A stretch of DNA of 30,364 nucleotides, from positions 1 through 30,364 of IMG/VR virus record IMGVR_UViG_3300021962_000019; one strand, given 5' to 3'. This DNA is from a virus. Position 1 is the first letter of the stretch. Every line of letters begins with the position of its first letter. The translations under genes were made by a program, and so were the position numbers. A model generated the notes under the pieces. It worked only from the letters and a program-made list of their open reading frames with translations. It had not been told where the DNA came from and ran no database searches. Shown here in pieces: positions 27,838 to 30,364 of this stretch.

Positions 27838-28806
27838 ATGGCAGACCTCAAAATCTCAGAACTGACAAACCTCACGGCGGCCGATCCGGCAAACGACATG
27901 ATCCCGATTGTGGACGTGTCGGCAACGCCTCCCGCATCGGGCAGCACCAAGCGAATCTCGATCAACAACATCCTCGCTTGTTCGCCCACCGCCACGCTCG
28001 CCTCCGCCACCATCACCGGCGATCTGACGGTGGATACGAACGTGTTGAAGGTTGATTCGACGACAAACAATGTCGGAATCAATCAAACCAATCCTTCAGG
28101 TTGGCTTGCTAATGGTCTTGGAATAGGAAATGGATCTAGTGATGCAGCCGCTACGATCTACACAGGAACTGCCAACACTGGATATCTGTGTTTTGCAGAT
28201 GGAACAACCAGTACTGACAGGTATCGTGGATACATCGGATATCTTCACAATGGGGATTCTTTAGCTTTCGGGGCAAATGCAATAGAGCAATACCGCATTG
28301 CTCCGCTTGGCGTGTTCACATGGTACGACGGCGCTGGCGGCACCCGAATGACCCTCAACAGCACGGGGCTGGGCGTGGGGGTTGCGAGTCCGAGCAATAA
28401 AATGCATGTTCAGGTTGCTCCTCCAACGACTAATGCAGACGGATTGCGTGTTACAGATTCAACGCGTTCTATTGGTGTTTATCAAACCGGAGCGACTTAC
28501 AGCTATCTTGGAATCGGTGGAAGTCAGAACCTTATTTACACGTCTGGATCGCGACTTGATATCGTCGCTGATGGTCAGTCGCTTTATCTCCGCACTCAGA
28601 CGAACAATTACCTCTTGCTGGACTCCGCCGGCAACGTGGGCGTGGGGGTTAGCACTTTCGGAACTTCTGCTGCTAAGGTGCTTGGTCTTGCAAACGCTAC
28701 CGCACCCAGCACTTCTCCCGCTGGCATGGGCCAACTCTACGTCGAAGCCGGTGCGCTGAAGTACCGTGGAAGCTCTGGCACTGTTACCACCATCGCTAAC
28801 GCCTAA
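27838..28806 (+). CDS. Tail-fibre-like protein
   Basis: This 322-residue protein begins MADLKISELTNLTAADPAND, an N-terminal pattern common in phage fibre proteins (KISxLTxLTxxxxxD.IPIVD), followed by fibre-style repeats NVGINQTNPS, GLGVGVASPSNKMHV and GNVGVGVSTFGT. Such modules form trimeric beta-structured shafts that contact the host. Bases about 28080-28300 and 28400-28700 are clearly lower in GC than the ends, suggesting exchange of the receptor-binding part. The hexamer-rich text gggcgtgggggtt occurs twice. ATG 27838 follows the preceding stop by 3 bases. No chaperone domain is seen at the C-terminus. Confidence 0.7.
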   Translation: MADLKISELTNLTAADPANDMIPIVDVSATPPASGSTKRISINNILACSPTATLASATITGDLTVDTNVLKVDSTTNNVGINQTNPSGWLANGLGIGNGSSDAAATIYTGTANTGYLCFADGTTSTDRYRGYIGYLHNGDSLAFGANAIEQYRIAPLGVFTWYDGAGGTRMTLNSTGLGVGVASPSNKMHVQVAPPTTNADGLRVTDSTRSIGVYQTGATYSYLGIGGSQNLIYTSGSRLDIVADGQSLYLRTQTNNYLLLDSAGNVGVGVSTFGTSAAKVLGLANATAPSTSPAGMGQLYVEAGALKYRGSSGTVTTIANA

Positions 28807-28817
28807 TCCATACCACC

Positions 28818-29189
28818 ATGATTACTCTCAACTGGATCATCGAACGCCTTCTCGTTAAGCCGACCGAAGGCAGTCTCACGGACGTTGTGATTACCGCCGA
28901 CTGGCGTTGCAACGGCTCGCAGGATAACTACAGCGGAACCTGCTACGGCTCGTGCAGTTTCGCTCCTCCGAGCGAGAACTTCACTCCGTATCCCGACCTG
29001 ACGCAGGATCAGGTTCTCGGCTGGTGCTACGCCAATGGCGTGGACAAAACCGCCATCGAAGCCAACGTCACCGCGCAGATCGAGAACCAGATCAACCCTC
29101 CGATCATCGCTCCGCCGCTGCCGTGGGCTCCTCCCGCTCCAGTTGTGGTTGCCGACGAAGCTCCGGTTGCCGATGCTCCCGCCGCATGA
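28818..29189 (+). CDS. Small Pro-rich structural-region protein
   Basis: This 123-residue protein has an N-terminal domain with VVITADWRCNGSQDNYSGTC, a pattern I associate with a small uncharacterised phage family found beside fibre genes, then a helical DLTQDQVLGWCYANG segment, and a Pro/Ala/Val-rich tail (APPLPWAPPAPVVVADEAPV). Function is unknown; the tail might span or bind the virion surface. ATG 28818 follows a C/A-rich leader (ccataccacc) with no Shine-Dalgarno sequence. The stop overlaps the next ATG. Confidence 0.55.
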   Translation: MITLNWIIERLLVKPTEGSLTDVVITADWRCNGSQDNYSGTCYGSCSFAPPSENFTPYPDLTQDQVLGWCYANGVDKTAIEANVTAQIENQINPPIIAPPLPWAPPAPVVVADEAPVADAPAA

Positions 29190-29335
29190 TTCACATTGAA
29201 CTGACTCAGGAGCAGGCCAATAGCCTCCTCCAGCTCATCGACATCGCCATCAAAGCCGGTGGATACCAGAACGCCAAAGTGGGCGTCCCGCTGGCCGACA
29301 TCATCATCCAAGCCGCTCAACCAAAGCCCGAATGA
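29186..29335 (+). CDS. Small helical protein
   Basis: ATG 29186 overlaps the previous stop; the product has 49 residues. It is predicted to be two helices (TQEQANSLLQLIDIAIKAGG and LADIIIQAAQ) linked by a turn, soluble, with no membrane segment. The same design, starting IELTxEQxxxLLxLIDxAxKAGG, recurs in small phage proteins before lysis genes. Function unknown. The stop overlaps the next ATG. Confidence 0.55.
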   Translation: MIHIELTQEQANSLLQLIDIAIKAGGYQNAKVGVPLADIIIQAAQPKPE

Positions 29336-29511
29336 AAAACTGGAAGACCACAGCCGGTGGCGTTGCCGTCCTGCTCGCCGCTCTCTCGGTCGGCATCAAG
29401 CAGATCATCGCCGGTGACATCGCCAACGCCATCGCCGCCATCACGGCTGGCGCCGGTGCCATGTTCACGGCGTTGAAGGCTCAGGACGCGAGCAAGGAGG
29501 ACCAGAAGTGA
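29332..29511 (+). CDS. Small membrane protein, possible holin component
   Basis: ATG 29332 opens 59 residues: a basic start (MKNWKTTAGG), a first hydrophobic segment (VAVLLAALSVGIKQI), an Ala/Ile-rich second segment (IANAIAAITAGAGAMFTAL) and a charged tail (KAQDASKEDQK). Size, two possible membrane helices and charged tail fit small holins, which open the inner membrane at lysis. The following genes are also membrane proteins, so which one triggers lysis is unclear. The stop overlaps the next GTG. Confidence 0.5.
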   Translation: MKNWKTTAGGVAVLLAALSVGIKQIIAGDIANAIAAITAGAGAMFTALKAQDASKEDQK

Positions 29512-29786
29512 AAGACCAGCTACGAGATCTCGGGATAAACATTGGTCTTCTCGTAGCTGGGTTCGCTGGTTCGCTCGTGACCGTCAAGAAGGACGGACAC
29601 AAGGACTGGTTCACCACCCTGACCTCGTTGGCTGCCGGCACGCTGTCGGCCAACTATCTGACACCGCTCCTGGTGGATGCTTTCAAGATCCAGAACAGCA
29701 ATACCCAGTACGCCGCGGCGTTCATCCTCGGCTTCCTCGGCCTGCACGGTGTGGAGTTCGTGATCGACAAGTTCCGCAAGAAGTGA
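29508..29786 (+). CDS. Small membrane protein, putative holin
   Basis: GTG 29508 overlaps the preceding stop; the product has 92 residues. Hydrophobic segments are at about 9-25 (INIGLLVAGFAGSLVTV), 36-56 (TTLTSLAAGTLSANYLTPLL) and 70-84 (AAAFILGFLGLHGVEF), with a basic tail (DKFRKK). The number of helices, size and location fit class I or II holins. The next gene is a second candidate, so the pair may be holin and antiholin. The stop overlaps GTG 29783. Confidence 0.55.
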   Translation: MKDQLRDLGINIGLLVAGFAGSLVTVKKDGHKDWFTTLTSLAAGTLSANYLTPLLVDAFKIQNSNTQYAAAFILGFLGLHGVEFVIDKFRKK

Positions 29787-30142
29787 AGATCAACACCGCC
29801 ATCAACATGGTCGCCAACGGCATCCTGGCCGGCGGCGTCTCCGCGTTCATGGTGATGCTCTACCGCACCGGAGGGTTGGTGGAGCGCTTCCCGATGACCG
29901 GGAGTCTGGCGCTCCGACTATCGCTAGCAGGCACCGCGGCGGGCGCCCTGGCCAACTGCCTCGGGCAATCCACCCCGGCGGCATCTGAAATCCTGATGAA
30001 CTGCGGCCTAGCCGGGATCTTTGTCTGGGCCTGCATGTTCCACGCGAAACTCATCAAACATGGACCCGCTTCTCAGCATCAGCCAAGGCCTGATGAAGGC
30101 TGCGCTCGACAAGCTGGTCGAGCAGAAGGACATCACGAGTGA
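29783..30142 (+). CDS. Small membrane protein, putative second holin or antiholin
   Basis: GTG 29783 overlaps the preceding stop; the frame has 119 residues. Hydrophobic segments are at about 8-25 (MVANGILAGGVSAFMVML), 42-60 (LALRLSLAGTAAGALANCL) and 68-86 (ILMNCGLAGIFVWACMF). Beyond residue 92 the frame runs through the next two genes and reads as hydrophilic, shadow-like text. Its stop at 30140-30142 overlaps GTG 30139 of the lipoprotein. Function in lysis is inferred from membrane segments and neighbours. Confidence 0.5.
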   Translation: MKINTAINMVANGILAGGVSAFMVMLYRTGGLVERFPMTGSLALRLSLAGTAAGALANCLGQSTPAASEILMNCGLAGIFVWACMFHAKLIKHGPASQHQPRPDEGCARQAGRAEGHHE

Positions 30143-30275
30143 AGACGGCGCCAAGGACCAAGCTCTTACCGCTCGTCTTGCCGCTCGCGTTGACGCTGCA
30201 GGGCTGCGGCCCGACCCGGGTGGTGCTGGTGCCACCGGGGGCTCCGGTGCGCCTGGCCGAGCCGGTGAAGGCTAA
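30060..30275 (+). CDS. Small soluble protein overlapping both neighbours
   Basis: ATG 30060 gives 71 residues. The first 45 (MDPLLSISQGLMKAALDKLV, then EQKDITSEDGAKDQALTARL) look like a genuine helical protein; the last 25 are Gly/Ala/Pro-rich and are read in another frame by the lipoprotein. It overlaps the holin-like gene by 83 bases and the lipoprotein by 137 bases. Start chosen at the first protein-like residue. It may be a lysis accessory; the deep overlap resembles Rz/Rz1 nesting, though no membrane anchor is present. Confidence 0.4.
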   Translation: MDPLLSISQGLMKAALDKLVEQKDITSEDGAKDQALTARLAARVDAAGLRPDPGGAGATGGSGAPGRAGEG

Positions 30276-30364
30276 GGTCTGGGCTCGGGACGCCTCCGGC
30301 GCTATCGTCCAGAGCAGGAACCGCGTGATCATCCCGGAGGGCTGGTACGCCCTCCCGAAGGAAT
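30139..30364 (+). CDS. Small phage lipoprotein, N-terminal part (continues at base 1)
   Basis: GTG 30139 lies 8 bases after aagga, one of the few good Shine-Dalgarno sequences in the genome, and overlaps the upstream TGA. The frame reads MKTAPRTKLLPLVLPLALTLQGC: a basic start, a hydrophobic core and the lipobox LQGC, with the lipidated Cys at residue 23. It continues past the contig end into bases 128-129 after the duplicated 127 bases and finishes at 75 residues in all. This points to a signal-peptidase-II lipoprotein, likely an outer-membrane spanin partner. Confidence 0.7.
   Translation, partial: MKTAPRTKLLPLVLPLALTLQGCGPTRVVLVPPGAPVRLAEPVKAKVWARDASGAIVQSRNRVIIPEGWYALPKE
30238..30364. repeat. 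Terminal direct repeat, right copy (circular assembly overlap)
   Basis: Identical to bases 1-127 and inside the lipoprotein gene. When one copy is removed the ends join with an intact reading frame, which supports a closed circular or circularly permuted genome of about 30,237 bp. Confidence 0.9.

Noticed and set aside
1-30364. tRNA genes, CRISPR array, insertion sequence, integrase or attachment site
   Set aside because: No cloverleaf-like sequence, regular repeat-spacer series, transposase or recombinase motif was seen in reading the window.

Overview
The window is one complete tailed-phage genome (Caudoviricetes) assembled as a circle. Bases 1-127 are repeated exactly at 30238-30364, so the unique genome is about 30,237 bp. 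It is GC-rich, and every gene I can support is on the + strand. Genes are packed tightly: most start codons overlap the previous stop as ATGA, GTGA or TGATG. The lambda-type head genes (GpA-family large terminase, lambda-type portal, ClpP-like protease fused to the capsid protein) and a tape-measure protein indicate a siphovirus-like particle with a short tail. I see no integrase, excisionase or CI-type repressor, so nothing supports lysogeny. Many free-standing starts have A/C-rich leaders without a Shine-Dalgarno sequence. Several replication proteins look, from memory, like families found in Verrucomicrobiota elements; that host guess is inference only. No stretch longer than 300 bases lacks a gene, and no tRNA or CRISPR array was found.

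Layout in biological order. (1) Packaging and head, 19340-27279: small terminase, an amino-methyltransferase inserted between the terminase genes, large terminase, a small linker protein, portal, a 712-residue protease-scaffold-capsid fusion and a small protein, closed by a strong hairpin. (2) Accessory structural and lysis block, 27338-30364 continuing through 1-634: small structural proteins, a fibre-like protein, a Pro-rich protein, three small membrane proteins, a lipoprotein that crosses the contig ends, and a second fibre-like protein. (3) Neck and tail, 631-9026: head closure, gp10-like protein, tail terminator, major tail protein, chaperone-like protein, short tape measure, a tail protein, a pair of tandem paralogues, a linker and a 929-residue tip protein. 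(4) Early and replication block, 9156-19343: an unknown protein, a lysozyme-like muralytic enzyme, a ribbon-helix-helix protein, a RuvC-like resolvase, a string of small ORFans, an SSB-like protein, a helix-turn-helix protein fused to an RNA polymerase alpha-CTD-like domain, a DEDDy exonuclease, a Pif1-like helicase, a cytosine-5 methyltransferase with a second conserved-looking protein in another frame, a PrimPol/SF3 helicase and a separate zinc-binding protein.

How it works together: PrimPol/SF3, the zinc protein, SSB, Pif1, the exonuclease and RuvC form a compact replication and recombination set with no family A, B or C DNA polymerase. Replication therefore probably relies on the host polymerase or on the PrimPol itself. 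Two methyltransferases without a visible restriction partner suggest protection of phage DNA or epigenetic control. The alpha-CTD-like fusion is the best candidate for control of host transcription. The points most worth following are the dual-frame methyltransferase locus, the HTH/alpha-CTD fusion, the large inverted repeats upstream of the zinc-protein gene, and a duplicated GC-hairpin leader in front of the lysozyme and exonuclease genes.
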